Assembly: GCF_047948215.1 (NCBI RefSeq)
Contig: NC_134456.1
Location: 80,032,515 to 80,096,514, forward strand
Length of the DNA: 64,000 bases
DNA from: Lycorma delicatula
Taxonomy: Eukaryota > Arthropoda > Insecta > Hemiptera > Fulgoridae
Direction of reading: 5' to 3'
Shown here: one piece after another, positions 35,720-45,921 of the stretch
How positions within the stretch are numbered: the stretch's first letter is position 1
How the letters are laid out: each line of letters begins with the position of its first letter
The notes under the pieces: model-generated
The model's database searches: none
What the model was told of the DNA's origin: nothing
What the model saw: the letters and a program-made list of their open reading frames with translations, nothing else
Translations under genes and position numbers: made by a program

Positions 35720-36250
35720 TCCCTTCTGTAGTAAGGCTAGCCGCCGGGGTACACCCCCACTCCAGGGCTACCAACCCTGGAGGTCCGTTCCGGTACTCCG
35801 GAGGAACCGGCATATGTCCTGGCAGTGAGCGGATGCGCAGTCTCTGCACTGACTCCAGGCCCTTACACACCGAGGCTTTCAGGGATCCCATGCCCCGAAC
35901 AACATGGGCACCTTAACTACATGCTTGCCATCGCGGGGGGCATGTGGACCACGAAAGGTCTCCGTTACACCTGCAAATAACTTCGACCGTGGCCGCCACA
36001 CCGCCAGCTCTAAAAGCAGTATCAATCCATTTCTATAATCAGTAAAAATTTCGTATCTGCAGGTGGCCGCGAAATCCAGTCCTCTAATTCGGACTGCAGA
36101 TGAAAATCGGCCGAGAAAAGTATATCCGAGAAACAATACTCGGAACCCCGTTAGCCAGCTATATCTAATGTACGTGAGTACAGCTGTTGCCGCCCTGGAC
36201 GTGGAACGTAGATGTTGTTTTCCGGACGTGAGGATTATCTACCTCAGGGC
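35720..36250 (-). other. Leader region of the I-like LINE
   Basis: GC-richer than anything else nearby, without a sustained frame, and directly upstream (minus strand) of ORF1. It is best read as the 5' untranslated region, which in this group holds the internal promoter. The exact 5' border, near the GGGCATTATTATT at 36246-36258, is uncertain. Confidence 0.5.
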
Positions 36251-36261
36251 ATTATTATTTT

Positions 36262-36396
36262 TCAATTAACCACACATCTCAGAAATGGTCGAACTGTGAT
36301 TGGTCAAGACTACACTTAATTTACACTCATACATATCATACTCTGAAGTATTATCTAAACGGTAGTTACCGGAGGCTAAACAGGAAAAAGAAAGAA
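36262..36396 (+). mobile_element. tRNA-derived SINE, family A, 3' half
   Basis: Begins in mid-element (TTCAATTAACCACACATCTC) and ends at the family's 3' end GGAGGCTAAACAGGAAAAAG. It matches 48740-48875 on the same strand. The tRNA-like head is missing, so it was truncated by an earlier insertion or rearrangement next to the I-like LINE. Confidence 0.8.
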
Positions 36397-36410
36397 GGGC
36401 ATTATTATTA

Positions 36411-36878
36411 GTCGAGTTAGAGATTCTGTCGCGTTCGGACGTATTTTTGTACGCTCTGCTAATATTCTGGTTTTATCGGTTCAACGGTGTTTGTTTCTGA
36501 TTTGGAGGATTGGCAATTGTCGGTGGAAATTTACTGGAAGCGTCTTTTTAAGTTTATAATTTTTGGATACGGACTGACCATTTTATTTAGTGTTTTTTAG
36601 TTGATCAACCTTATTGCCTTTGGTAATAAGGTCTATAGTCTGCTGGTTGCAGTAGCAAGTTAGTGGGGGTTGTAGTGTGTCAGTAGATTAATTTGTTTAC
36701 TGCTCGGGGAATTATCTTTAGTAGATAGTATTGTTACAGCTGTTATCAATTGCAATAGTGGATAGGGAACTATCATAGCTTAGACTGACAAGCGCTGTTT
36801 TTAAATTATTATAATATATTTATTTTTATTTATTTAATTTAATTTAATTTTTATTTTATTTTTTTTATTAATCACTCA
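36411..36878 (+). other. Leader (5' UTR) of the R1-clade element
   Basis: Non-coding sequence between the target duplication and ORF1. The start GTCGAGTTAGAGATTCTGTC directly follows the duplicated target, which makes it the likely true 5' end. It ends in an AT-rich run near 36800-36870. Confidence 0.6.
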
Positions 36879-38346
36879 GTGACACATCATGAGAAGACGG
36901 GGATCGCTCCCGCTGGAAGCTACAGCCACGCAGTAGTCCGGTTGGGTAGTCCGGTTCACCAACTAGGACTCACTATGGCGGCACTTAAGCAACATATAGG
37001 ACCCGGTTTGCCTAAGTATATAGGCACCCATGAAATGGAACTCAAGAAGATTTATGAAGGCTTAGATGCTTTGACCGAGCCGTCGGCGCCTGTGACTTTA
37101 ATCACGCAGGCCACACAGACGATGTCCAGCTATAGAGAAGATGATATATAACAAATACTCACAAAAGAGCTAGAGGATGAAGAACTTATTGAGTTACTAC
37201 ATAAGAGATGGCCGAACGTACTTAGGGCTAAATTGAGTATGGTTTCTGAACTGCCTGCTGGAATAGGAGATACTTGTAGCCTGAGAGATGTTTGCAGAAT
37301 CCGCGTGAGTGAAGATGACGACACAAAGAGCCCCAAATATAAGGCGGGAGATATTATGAGGGATGAGCAAACTGTCTTCGGAGAGGAGACAGAAGTGAAG
37401 CGGAGGAAGTATAAAATTTTCTACGACTCTAGCGTGGAAGAGAAGAACATTATGCTTACTATACTGAAAGCTCTGAGAAGAATTAAAGGAAATACTAATG
37501 AATTAGCATATATACTGCCGAACAATAGTATAGGAAATTATACTAAAAAGATATTGTCGTACCTCTATAGGGAAAGAGAAGAAGCCATTAAAGTTCTGAC
37601 TCTACATACGGACGGTGCAGACTCTCAGGTTAGGCCTGGGAAAATGCGTATTAAGAAGTCAACCCCTCCTGTGGAGGATAGTAGAACGTTAGTCGTCAAA
37701 GCTGCGGGCAAAACATACGCTGAGCTTCTGGGTGCCATGAAGACGGCGGTTGCAAAAGATGATGCTAAAGATGTAATTTCACTGAAAAAAGGAAGAAATG
37801 AGGAGGTACTGGTAAGAATACAGGGTTCCAAAAGTGCTGAAGAATTTACGAGTATTCTAAAAAATAAAGTTGCTGACCTAAAGGTGGATCTTAAAACAAG
37901 AGCCGGGCGTCGCACTATTGTACATATTAGAGACGTCGAAGGAGACACCACTGAAGAAGAAATCTTAGCGGCTATAACGGCAAGAGTTGGTGATATGGAA
38001 GATGTCAGGATCTCTTCAATAAGACCCGGATTCGCGGAGACCAGGAATGTTACGGTGATCACATCCTATAGGGCAGCCTGTTGGATGGTGGAGCAGCGTT
38101 TTTTGTATCGGCTGGGTGAACTGCCGAGCATTCATACGAGAAGATGGTGAAAAATGTTACAGATGCTGGGGTACGGGTCACAGTCGTCAGGATTGTAAAG
38201 GTCCTGACAGATCTGAATTGTGTTTTAATTGTGGGGGCAGAGGCCACGTTATTGCGAATTGTCAGGAGCCCAAGAAATGTCTGACGTGTAACAGTCATGA
38301 GCATAGGACTGGTGCATGGCAATGCGATATTAATAAAAATGATTAG
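36879..38346 (+). pseudogene. ORF1 (gag-like) of the R1-clade element
   Basis: Three frames in series: 36879-37151, then about 37150-38150 and 38116-38346, joined by frameshifts near 37150 and 38120. The C-terminal part has three zinc knuckles in a row: CYRCWGTGHSRQDC, CFNCGGRGHVIANC and CLTCNSHEHRTGAWQC, the typical arrangement of R1/TRAS gag proteins that package element RNA. The middle part (38 kb side) has the conserved gag fold region ending in TSYRAACWMVE. ORF2 overlaps its end by a few bases. Confidence 0.85.
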
Positions 38347-38960
38347 AGTATTACAAGCAAATGTAAACAGGAGCACGCTATCACACAGCATGGTATCTAG
38401 ATTGGTTGTACAGAAGAAAGTTGACATATTGGTTATTACCGAGCCAAATATTTATGAGGCAGCTAGGTCTGGTTGGTATGCAGACACTGAGGGTGACGTA
38501 GTGATTAAAGATGTCAGTAATAGACTGGCAAGTAGATTAAATTTTAGAAGCAAAGGCACAGTGGCGCTAGAAACGTCCAAAACATTGATAATTGGCGTAT
38601 ATATATATCTCCCAATGTGGCACTTAGTGAATTCACTAGCACCCTTGATACGATACAAGAGCTAATTAGTAACACGGATAAGAAGATCATCATGGTAGGA
38701 GATTTCAACAGTAGTCTGGTGGCGGCTGGCGGTCGAAGTACGAATAAGAGAGGTAAATTATTAACAGACTTGATGGAGACCGTTGGCTGCCATTGCGTTA
38801 ATGATGAGACGCCTACATTCGAGGCCAGGGGACATACCTCTATCCTGGACCTCACCATACTTGACAATAGATGGAGGAGTCAGCAGTGGTATTGGGAGGT
38901 GATACTACATGATATAGCTAGCGACCATTATGGCACGATGATATCATTGAACGATGTCAG
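38340..38960 (+). pseudogene. Endonuclease of the R1-clade element
   Basis: Starts with MIRVLQANVNRS, the conserved N-terminal Asn motif of R1 endonucleases, then VITEPN (catalytic Glu), and after a frameshift near 38615, IIMVGDFNSSL at about 38695 and ASDHYGTMI (Asp-His pair) at about 38920. This domain chooses and nicks the target. An ATT-rich site instead of rDNA suggests a changed specificity, but that is inference from one insertion. Confidence 0.85.
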
Positions 38961-41117
38961 TTTTAAGACGAATGAACAACCCTCGTTGATTAGATTTTCG
39001 GCATACCAAATAGAAGTAATGACCAATATTGTTATGCAAGAGATGGATAGAGAATCGCGAAATGGCCTCAGGAAACACACGGTCTATTGGTGGACAGGTG
39101 AAATAGCGCTCCTTAGACAGACGCTACAAACCAGGAGACGTGTAATGCAAAGGCTCAGACCCGCGGGTGACTCGAGATATCAGGAGGCAGTTAGCAACTA
39201 TAAAGAGGCTAGAAGAGCTCTCAATAAAGCTATAAAGAAAGAGAAGAGAATACACTGGTCGAGGTTGTGTGCTGAACTAGACAGTGACCCATGGGGCATG
39301 GCTTTTAAAATTGTTACAAAGAGGTTTGGCAGAAGGCTTCCGATACTCTCCAAGGATTGGGCTGAAACACAAGTATCTAATCTTTTCCCGCATATAACTG
39401 TTGAGGAGCGCAACCCCACTGAATGCGATAGCAGAAGATTTGCCTTATGCGAGTTGCAATGTGCTGGCAGCATGCTTGCGACTAAGAATAGCCCCGGACC
39501 GGACCAAATACCAGCTGCATTAATTAAGAATCTCATAAAGAAAGCACCTTGGGAGATACTCGAGGTGGCCAGCTACGGCCTGATTCACAAGACTTTCCCG
39601 GAGTGTTGGAAGGAGGCAAAAGTTGTGTTTTTGCCTAAAGGCACAAATGATACAGGACAATTGACATATAGACCGTTGAGCCTCCTCAACACGATGGGAA
39701 AAGTGGTTGAAACAATGTTGGCTGGCCGCATAGTGCAGGAGGTGGAAGATGGTGCGAAAATAAGTGCTAATCAGTTTGTTTTTGGAAAGGCAGGTCAACA
39801 GTTCAGGCAATTAGTAAGGTGATTAGTTGGGCTAACGAAACTAGAAGAAGTACTTGGCGGACAAGAAACATTCCTTTGCTTGTCTCTTTAGACGTGAAGA
39901 ATGCTTTCGGGTCGATTCCATGGAAACATATTAATGCGGCCATGGTTGAAAAGGGAATTAGCCCGTACTTGAAAAGGCAAGTAGAGGAATACCTCAAAAG
40001 TCGCAGCTGTAAAGGCACAAGAGCAAGAGATATCCTTTAGTATGAGCGCCGGAGTACCGCAGAGCTCAGTCCTTGGACCACTTTTATGGGTCATTGCCTT
40101 TGATGGTGTGCTTCGGCTAACATTTCCTGAGGGTGTACAAATTATAGCATACGCAGATGATCTTGCAATCCTCGTGCAGGCCAGAACGATCGATGAAGTT
40201 AAAAACAAGGCAAACGCTGCATTAGAGACAGTTTGTAGATGGCTCATTGATAGGGGATTGCAGCTTTCGGTTGAAAAATGTAAATACATTAAATTCACTG
40301 GAAAACGTGTATTGCAGCCACTAGATATACGAATTGGAGACTATAATATTGAGGAAGTAACAGTATTAAAATATCTTGGAGTCATCTTACAGAAAAACTG
40401 CAGATTTACTGAGCAGGTACTAAGTGTCTGTCAGAGTGCGGAGAAACTGACTAAATGCCTAAATATAATTTTGTCAAAGCAGAGCGCTCCTCGGGCATCA
40501 AAAAGAAGAGTTTTAGCGACAACCGTAGTGTCAACAATGATGTATGCCGTGCCGGCATGGGGTTGTGCTCTCACTATTAGCAGAAATAGAGACAGGTTGA
40601 AGAGAGCACGCAGGGGGATACTACTGGGAGTAGTATCTGCCTATAGAACTGTTTCTTACGAGGCCCTCTGTTTGCTCTCGGGAATGTTACCGATTAACCT
40701 TATCGCCAGATATAGAACTGACAGGTTTTTAGGGAGAGCAGAAAATGTAGTCAGGGAAACATACATAGAATCTGGCAGGAGAGATGGGCGGAGGCTGGAG
40801 TGGCTGGATGGACAAGAACCTTAATTCCAGAATTAACAGGATGGATAAACAGGCGGCATGGAGAAACTGACTATTGGATCACCCAGTTCCTGACGGGACA
40901 TGGGTGTTTCAATGGTTATCTCCATAAGGTGGGAAGAAGGAATGAACCCACGTGCATGTACTGCGAACAGGACGATGATTCTGAGCATACGTTTTTAGTA
41001 TGTAATAAATGGATAAGACTAAGCACGACGCGGGTATTCATAGAAAAACGCCGAAGGAATCCATGGATTTCATGTTCAGCAGTAAGGAGAACTGGAGGAA
41101 GGTCGCTGATTATATAA
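38960..41117 (+). pseudogene. Reverse transcriptase and C-terminus of the R1-clade element
   Basis: Frames 38617-39822, 39819-40040, 40042-40824 and 40800-41117 follow one another with frameshifts near 39815, 40040 and 40810. Motifs in order: NSPGPDQIPAALI (39490), YRPLSLLNTMGKVVE (39668), NQFVFGKAGQ (39770), LVSLDVKNAFGSIPW (39880), AGVPQSSVLGPLLW (40050), catalytic YADD at 40150-40161, KYLGVIL (40370), then a C-terminal CMYCEQDDDSEHTFLVC zinc motif (about 40955-41005) characteristic of R1-group ORF2. The GFR motif reads VFGKAG. Confidence 0.9.
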
Positions 41118-41491
41118 AGACAGTACTAAAACAGAAGAATGAAGATGAAAGAAGTATGGGTTTCTAGTATGTTAGATTGGGTGGACAGCCACAGCGGTGA
41201 GAGCCAGCATGCTTAGGTGTCCTGGTTTCAATGATCCGCTGAGGACTCCTTGGGGTGTGCTGTAGGGACAAGAGAGTATTATGAAAGATCCGGGGGTCAC
41301 ATCACGACTTGTAGGTATGATGTGGTTCCATAGAGGACATAATAGAAAATAAAAAATCTCAAAAGAGCCACCGGTAGGCCTGACCTGCCGCGCCGGTATA
41401 TAGCCGGTAGGCGGGGAGGGCCTATTAGAGTAACGGACACTCCCCTGGGTGGCGTAATACCATCAAGTCGGTCTGGCCCAGGGGAGTAGAG
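41118..41491 (+). other. 3' UTR of the R1-clade element
   Basis: GC-rich, non-coding stretch from the end of ORF2 to the short A tail. It includes two CGGTAGG repeats (CACCGGTAGGCCTG and AGCCGGTAGGCGGG) and the inverted pair CTCCCCTGGG / CCCAGGGGAG near 41441-41485, which could form a 3' RNA hairpin recognised by the reverse transcriptase. Confidence 0.6.
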
Positions 41492-41523
41492 AAAAAAAAA
41501 GGGCATTATTATTATTATTAATG

Positions 41524-41679
41524 TTATTATTATTATTATCGTTACTTGTTCAAAGTGAATATCATAAAAAAACTTGTATGAAAGTGCATCTTAGTTCATT
41601 GTAGAATTACAACCAAGTGCAACCATTAAATAAAAAACGGTATATGTAATAATCATCATAACCTACATATAATAGAGTA
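41524..41679 (+). repeat. Direct repeat flanking the inverted-repeat element, left copy
   Basis: About 155 bases, from an ATT run through CGTTACTTGTTCAAAGTGAA to ACCTACATATAATAGAGTA, repeated in the same orientation at 45922-46080 at roughly 90-95 percent identity by eye. Its last bases overlap the outer edge of the inverted repeat. Confidence 0.85.
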
Positions 41680-41682
41680 ATG

Positions 41683-41731
<49 letters not shown>

Positions 41732-41946
41732 AACATGCTCCTCACTAAATGTAACATAAACTGCTAGTAGATAAACCTATTATCAGATCATGTAACGGTC
41801 TTTGGAACCACTGCTTAAGTAATTGTAAAAACTATTATTTAAAATAAAACAATAGTTGAACATTACTGTATGGGGGTTTAGAGTGTTTTTGTTTTGTGTG
41901 TGTGTAATTTTGTGTTGTACGTGTAAGGCGTTGTAGTCCTGAAAAG
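41672..41946 (+). repeat. Left inverted repeat arm
   Basis: Includes a TA/TG microsatellite (41684-41730). Inverse counterpart at 45434-45815. Confidence 0.9.
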
Positions 41947-42186
41947 CACATTTTTAGAGATGTTTTGCTTTTCTCCTTCCTACCAATAGAGATAATCTGA
42001 AACAAACAAAACAAACACAGATAGAATTAGTAGCTAAAAAAAAAAAAAAAAAATCTTTTAAAATATTTGTGTGTGTGTGTGTGTGTGGAATAGTATTATA
42101 AACTATGATATTCTTCGTATGTTCCAGTTAATAAAAGAAAAAAAAGAATGCCATCTCATTAAGTTGTACGTGCTATTAACAACAAC

Positions 42187-45100
42187 ATGATCCTCTTCAG
42201 GGGGGATTTAATGGACTTCAATTTCACCGACGTACTAACCGTCCTTGATCAGCGAATGACACCCGTGCTGGACAATCTGAAGACGGAGGCTAGACGATTT
42301 GATGGCAATGATAAATGGTGGGTACATAAAATATATTCCTACTAATAATGATGTTTTCTTTCAGCTACTAATAAGGTTTACTTTCAGCTACTAATAAATC
42401 TGTTTTTGTACGAAACATCAACTAATATCCTTTTTGTTTCACTTCAGGTATGTGGTTGTGAATGTGGAGATGGCAAAGAAATTAACGATGGAAGAAAGAA
42501 CAAAGATAGTGCTATGCAACCTCAATCTTCACGGGAAAACAATAACGGTAATTAATGTAGATAGTAACAATGACCTTATTGATGATCAATGGTGGGAGTC
42601 TGTCGAGAAAATAATCTTACCAACTTTGTTCCAAACGGTTGTGGGTGGGTAGTGAACAAAGTCAATCGTCTAGTTTTAAACATTGCTCGGTACCGCCAAT
42701 ACGATGGTGCTAGTTCGTATATCGAACTTCCACCACAGATTAAAAAGAAAAAAGAGGTCATCAATGTTAAAAATCTTTATGATCGTAAATGCTTCCTATG
42801 GTCAGTTTTGGCCCATCTGTTCGACCAACCTGGACGTAATTACCGTCAGGCAGGCTTCGTCGAACTCGAGGGGAAGCTGAACATGACTTATTACGGTGTA
42901 AAAGAAGACGGTGTCACTGAAGATTTAAAATTAAGTTTATAAAAGAAAACGGTTTTCTTTCGTGCAGTTTGCAACAGAACGTATCATTTCCGGTTGATAA
43001 GAAATTACTTAAAGTTTTTAAAGCGGATGTGTGTGGGCGTTTCTTAGAATTACTTGATAAACTTGTTCGGACTTGTTCAAGGTTGCTTGTAACTGATAGC
43101 AGTTTATTATAGACGTGTTGTAAATTTATCTCATTACTATTGAAGAACATCGTCGTCGTCATCTTTGTCGTTGTGACAGCTGTGTTATGGAGCTAATTAA
43201 GAAGGTAGATGTGGTTGGTAAACGAAATTTGTCACCGATGTGTTTCAAATTAAAGTACAGTTATGTATACAGATACACAGATACCTGTGGATGATTTTTA
43301 CCATATGGATATGGATATAACATAAGATTTTTCCGGCGTTTTTACCAAGATAGAGATGTGTGATTACTTAACTTCGAATAATAATTTTTGTGTTCAAGAA
43401 GAAAATCTAGAAGACTACAATGTGACTCTGAACAACAATAAAACAGTTGCGATAGATTACTTAACGTGGATGAACTCCAATTCTAGAGTAAAGATATATA
43501 ACAAATTTATATGCCAAATCACAAGTCCAGGGGTAAACAAATAAATTTGAAATCATATTATAGACTTTATAAAATGTCCAGATACGCGTCTAAGAGAAAC
43601 GCTTACGTCGTCTTTGGCTAAAGAAAATGGAATTTCGAGACTGGAAGCGACAATATACAATTACAAAATGGACAGTGCGTTTGACCCTCTCAAAGATTAT
43701 TTAAGTGTACTAGAAGCTAACAAACAATATTTAAATGGTGCACCACTGTACTCTGTACCAATTGCTTCTATGTGGACTAAACGGATAACTAACAGTTGTT
43801 GTGTCGTGTTTAACAGTGTTTTGCAGTTTGTCTACTGGGGTAATAAAAATACAAGAAAGTTGCCGGGCATACAAATCAAACTACCAGATAATAAAGATCG
43901 AGAGAAGATTATAAAAGATGTACTATCAGCCTTCAGTTTTAATTATCATTTTTTAAAAACTTTTGTAAAGTTTTTTACAAAAGTGCTACATTAAAGCTGG
44001 AGAAACTTTCTTTTCTCAATCAAAGACATTGTTCTCTACAATACCGCCAAATATAAATATTGGTGGATTGGGATTAGTAGACACAAGTAATATTTATCCA
44101 CAGGTTTTACGAAAAAGGATGAATGTATCAAATAAACTTATATCATACCCCATTAAACAAATTGCGCCGTTAATACAGTTAATGTGTTAAGTGCAAGGAA
44201 ACGAACGTTAGAGTTGGAAGAAATAGAAATCAAAGAAATCAAAAAAAGAAAATTAGAGTATTTGACAAAAACAGTTGCCGGAAAGGAAGAGTACAAAATG
44301 CTATTGGAGAAAGAACGGGTGATTGCAGATTCGAAAGCCAGGCTTTCGGATTACTTTAAACAGAATCCATGGAAAAATGTGGATCCGACTGGAGAATATA
44401 AAATATCTGCATTTACTGATAATAATGGAAAGTATCCATACGTAGGAGTAGTTTTAGAAAACGAAAGATGCAAAGGTGATTATTATTTAAGAGGATATTC
44501 AAAAACTATATTTATAAACGTGCACACCCAACTAGATCTGCTTAAAAACATGGCTATATTGTAACTACGTGTGCCGGCCTAGAAGTTGTACATCTAGCAA
44601 CAGAAGAACCATTTGCAGAGTTTAAAACCAACAGAATAACTACATTTAATGGACACTCGTTTGCTAAAATCGAGAATTTAAAGTTTTATAAAGAGAATCA
44701 ACAAGAATATGGAAAGGAGTTGACAAACTATACGCAAGAGGGTGTAGAAAATGTAAATAGCATTTCTATGCAGGAAATAAAAGCTAAAGTTAAAGTCCCA
44801 GAATGCTCTCGGCTAGAAGAACTGCGAGAAGGAACGGAACTAATTATTAAGGGGATAAAACAAGTGGCTTATAGAAAAAACTTAGATACGTATTACAGTT
44901 CGAGAACTTGGACTCTTTGTATTTATCAAATTACTGGCTGGAAAAAGAAATAAATGATTTAGATAAAGATTTAAAATATAAACTAAAAATTAAGTTGGAT
45001 ATTATAAAAATTACTCCAAAAAAAATAGAGACTTGTATTCTTATAAAAATGTATGCAAAGATCAATGAATATTTTGTACAAGAATGTTTGTTTTTTCTTC
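42187..45100 (+). pseudogene. Broken multi-domain gene of the inverted-repeat element, replication-like
   Basis: Coding blocks follow each other over 2.9 kb. The first exon runs 42187-42317 from an ATG; a 130-base intron (42318-42447, GT...CAG) separates it from exon 2, which begins at 42448 and keeps the frame. Next come a WWESVEKIILP segment, a frameshift near 42635, a CFLWSVLAHL segment (42785-42815), a gap with stops, then blocks at about 43180-43550, 43556-43985, 43985-44565 and 44565-45110 in alternating frames. The middle has NSRVKIYNKF followed 45 residues later by RLEATIYNY. The 44.2 kb part is a charged helix (KRTLELEEIEIKEIKKRK). I do not recognise a named family; comparable CFLWS-containing proteins occur with DNA elements in arthropod genomes. 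At least five frameshifts or stops. Confidence 0.55.
42318..42447 (+). other. Candidate spliceosomal intron in the element gene
   Basis: Begins GTGGGT after a TG that completes a Trp codon with the first base of the next exon, and ends TTTTTGTTTCACTTCAG. The sequence upstream and downstream reads through in one frame after removal. Inside, TTTCAGCTACTAATAA is present twice in tandem, each containing a branch-point-like CTAAT and an acceptor-like TTTCAG. Confidence 0.65.
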
Positions 45101-45339
45101 ATCACTACCCACCATAACATGTAAAAACAATCGGCTACGTTCGATAATGTCCGCCTATCTTCGGGATAGTGGACCTTGAACAATAATTGAAAGCATCGCA
45201 ATCCTGCTTTCTTACCTATATGATAATAATGCACATCAACAGACACAACCACTGCTTGTTTCATGTAATACGGAAGAAGATTCTGAAATAAACTACCGCG
45301 AAATTGATCAGTATGAAAGGGGACGACCAATAGCATCAA
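44983..45339 (-). CDS. Possible second gene of the inverted-repeat element, convergent
   Basis: An open frame of 118 codons on the minus strand between the end of the large gene and the right inverted repeat. The first two thirds (about 45335-45110) read like protein, with segments such as QNLLPYYMKQAVVV and GKKAGLRCFQLLFKVHYPEDRR. The last third overlaps the opposite-strand coding block and is probably not real. It is basic and aromatic-rich with no recognised motif. It could be a small virion-type or accessory protein, or the exon of a longer gene. Confidence 0.35.
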   Translation of the reverse strand: MMLLVVPFHTDQFRGSLFQNLLPYYMKQAVVVSVDVHYYHIGKKAGLRCFQLLFKVHYPEDRRTLSNVADCFYMLWWVVMKKKQTFLYKIFIDLCIHFYKNTSLYFFWSNFYNIQLNF

Positions 45340-45433
45340 TTTATTTCATAATGTACAAAGACTTTAAAACGTGAAGTACATTCAATTTCATTGAGGAGGA
45401 TATTTAATTAACAACATAAATAAATAAACAGTC

Positions 45434-45471
45434 CTTTTCAGGACTACAACGCCTTACACGTACAACACAAA

Positions 45472-45559
<88 letters not shown>

Positions 45560-45765
45560 TGAATACACAAAACAAAAACACTCTAAATCCCCATACACTA
45601 ATTGTTTTATTTTAAAACAACTATTGTTTTATTTTAAATAATAGTTTTTACAATTACTATATGCAGTGGTTCCAAGGCCCATTACATGATCTGATATTAG
45701 GTTTATCTTCTAGCAAATTATGTTACATTTGGTGAGGAGCGTGTTTAACACACACACACAAACAA

Positions 45766-45807
<42 letters not shown>

Positions 45808-45815
45808 TACTCTAT
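45434..45815 (-). repeat. Right inverted repeat arm
   Basis: Inverse partner of 41672-41946. Contains an 80-base CA run (45475-45557), much longer than the TG run at the matching place on the left, and a second CA/TA run at 45752-45807. Confidence 0.9.
45475..45557 (+). repeat. (CA)n microsatellite
   Basis: About 80 bases of uninterrupted CA/AC within the right inverted arm. Confidence 0.95.
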
Positions 45816-45921
45816 AGCTAAAGTTCTAACAGAACACAACAAATCTTTCTGCTACTGACTATAACGAGTAATCAGTACATCTATTACATATTAATTAATA
45901 AATTGTAATTATATCAACATT

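Larger units (their letters stand above)
31194..36250 (-). mobile_element. I-like non-LTR retrotransposon with RNase H, 3'-truncated
   Basis: Minus-strand LINE read from about 36250 down to 31194: a GC-rich leader (about 36250-35720), gag ORF1, then ORF2 with endonuclease, reverse transcriptase and RNase H. The RNase H downstream of the reverse transcriptase places it near the I/LOA group, since jockey and R1 clades lack it. Every part has frameshifts or stops. The RNase H is cut short at about 31194 with no A-rich tail, so the 3' end is missing. Confidence 0.85.
36411..41500 (+). mobile_element. R1-clade non-LTR retrotransposon, near full length, 14-bp target duplication
   Basis: About 5.1 kb with leader, ORF1 with three CCHC knuckles, ORF2 with endonuclease, reverse transcriptase and a CCHC-type C-terminus, a 3' untranslated region and a short A tail (41492-41500). 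The 14 bases GGGCATTATTATTA occur at both ends (36397-36410 and 41501-41514). A 14-bp duplication is also what canonical R1 makes in 28S rDNA, but here the site is the ATT-rich tail of a SINE. Several frameshifts make the copy inactive. Confidence 0.9.
41672..45815 (+). mobile_element. 4.1-kb element with long inverted repeats and replication-like gene remains
   Basis: 41672-41946 is inverted at 45434-45815, giving arms of about 275 and 380 bp whose length difference is mainly the expanded CA run. Matching parts include TAGAGTAAT at the outer edge, AACATGCTCCTCACTAAATG, and GTAAGGCGTTGTAGTCCTGAAAAG at the inner edge. Between them is the broken + strand gene at 42187-45100 and a smaller minus-strand frame. 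No reverse transcriptase, DDE transposase or tyrosine recombinase motif is visible. The family is not identified; the long TIRs with a replication-type protein suggest a virus-like, possibly Polinton-related, DNA element or a fragment of one. Confidence 0.7.

Noticed and set aside
37625..38062. 145-codon minus-strand frame
   Set aside because: Antisense to the R1-clade gag frame, whose downstream zinc knuckles fix the + strand as coding.
45475..45557. CA run considered as a CRISPR or satellite array
   Set aside because: Simple dinucleotide microsatellite. No spacers.
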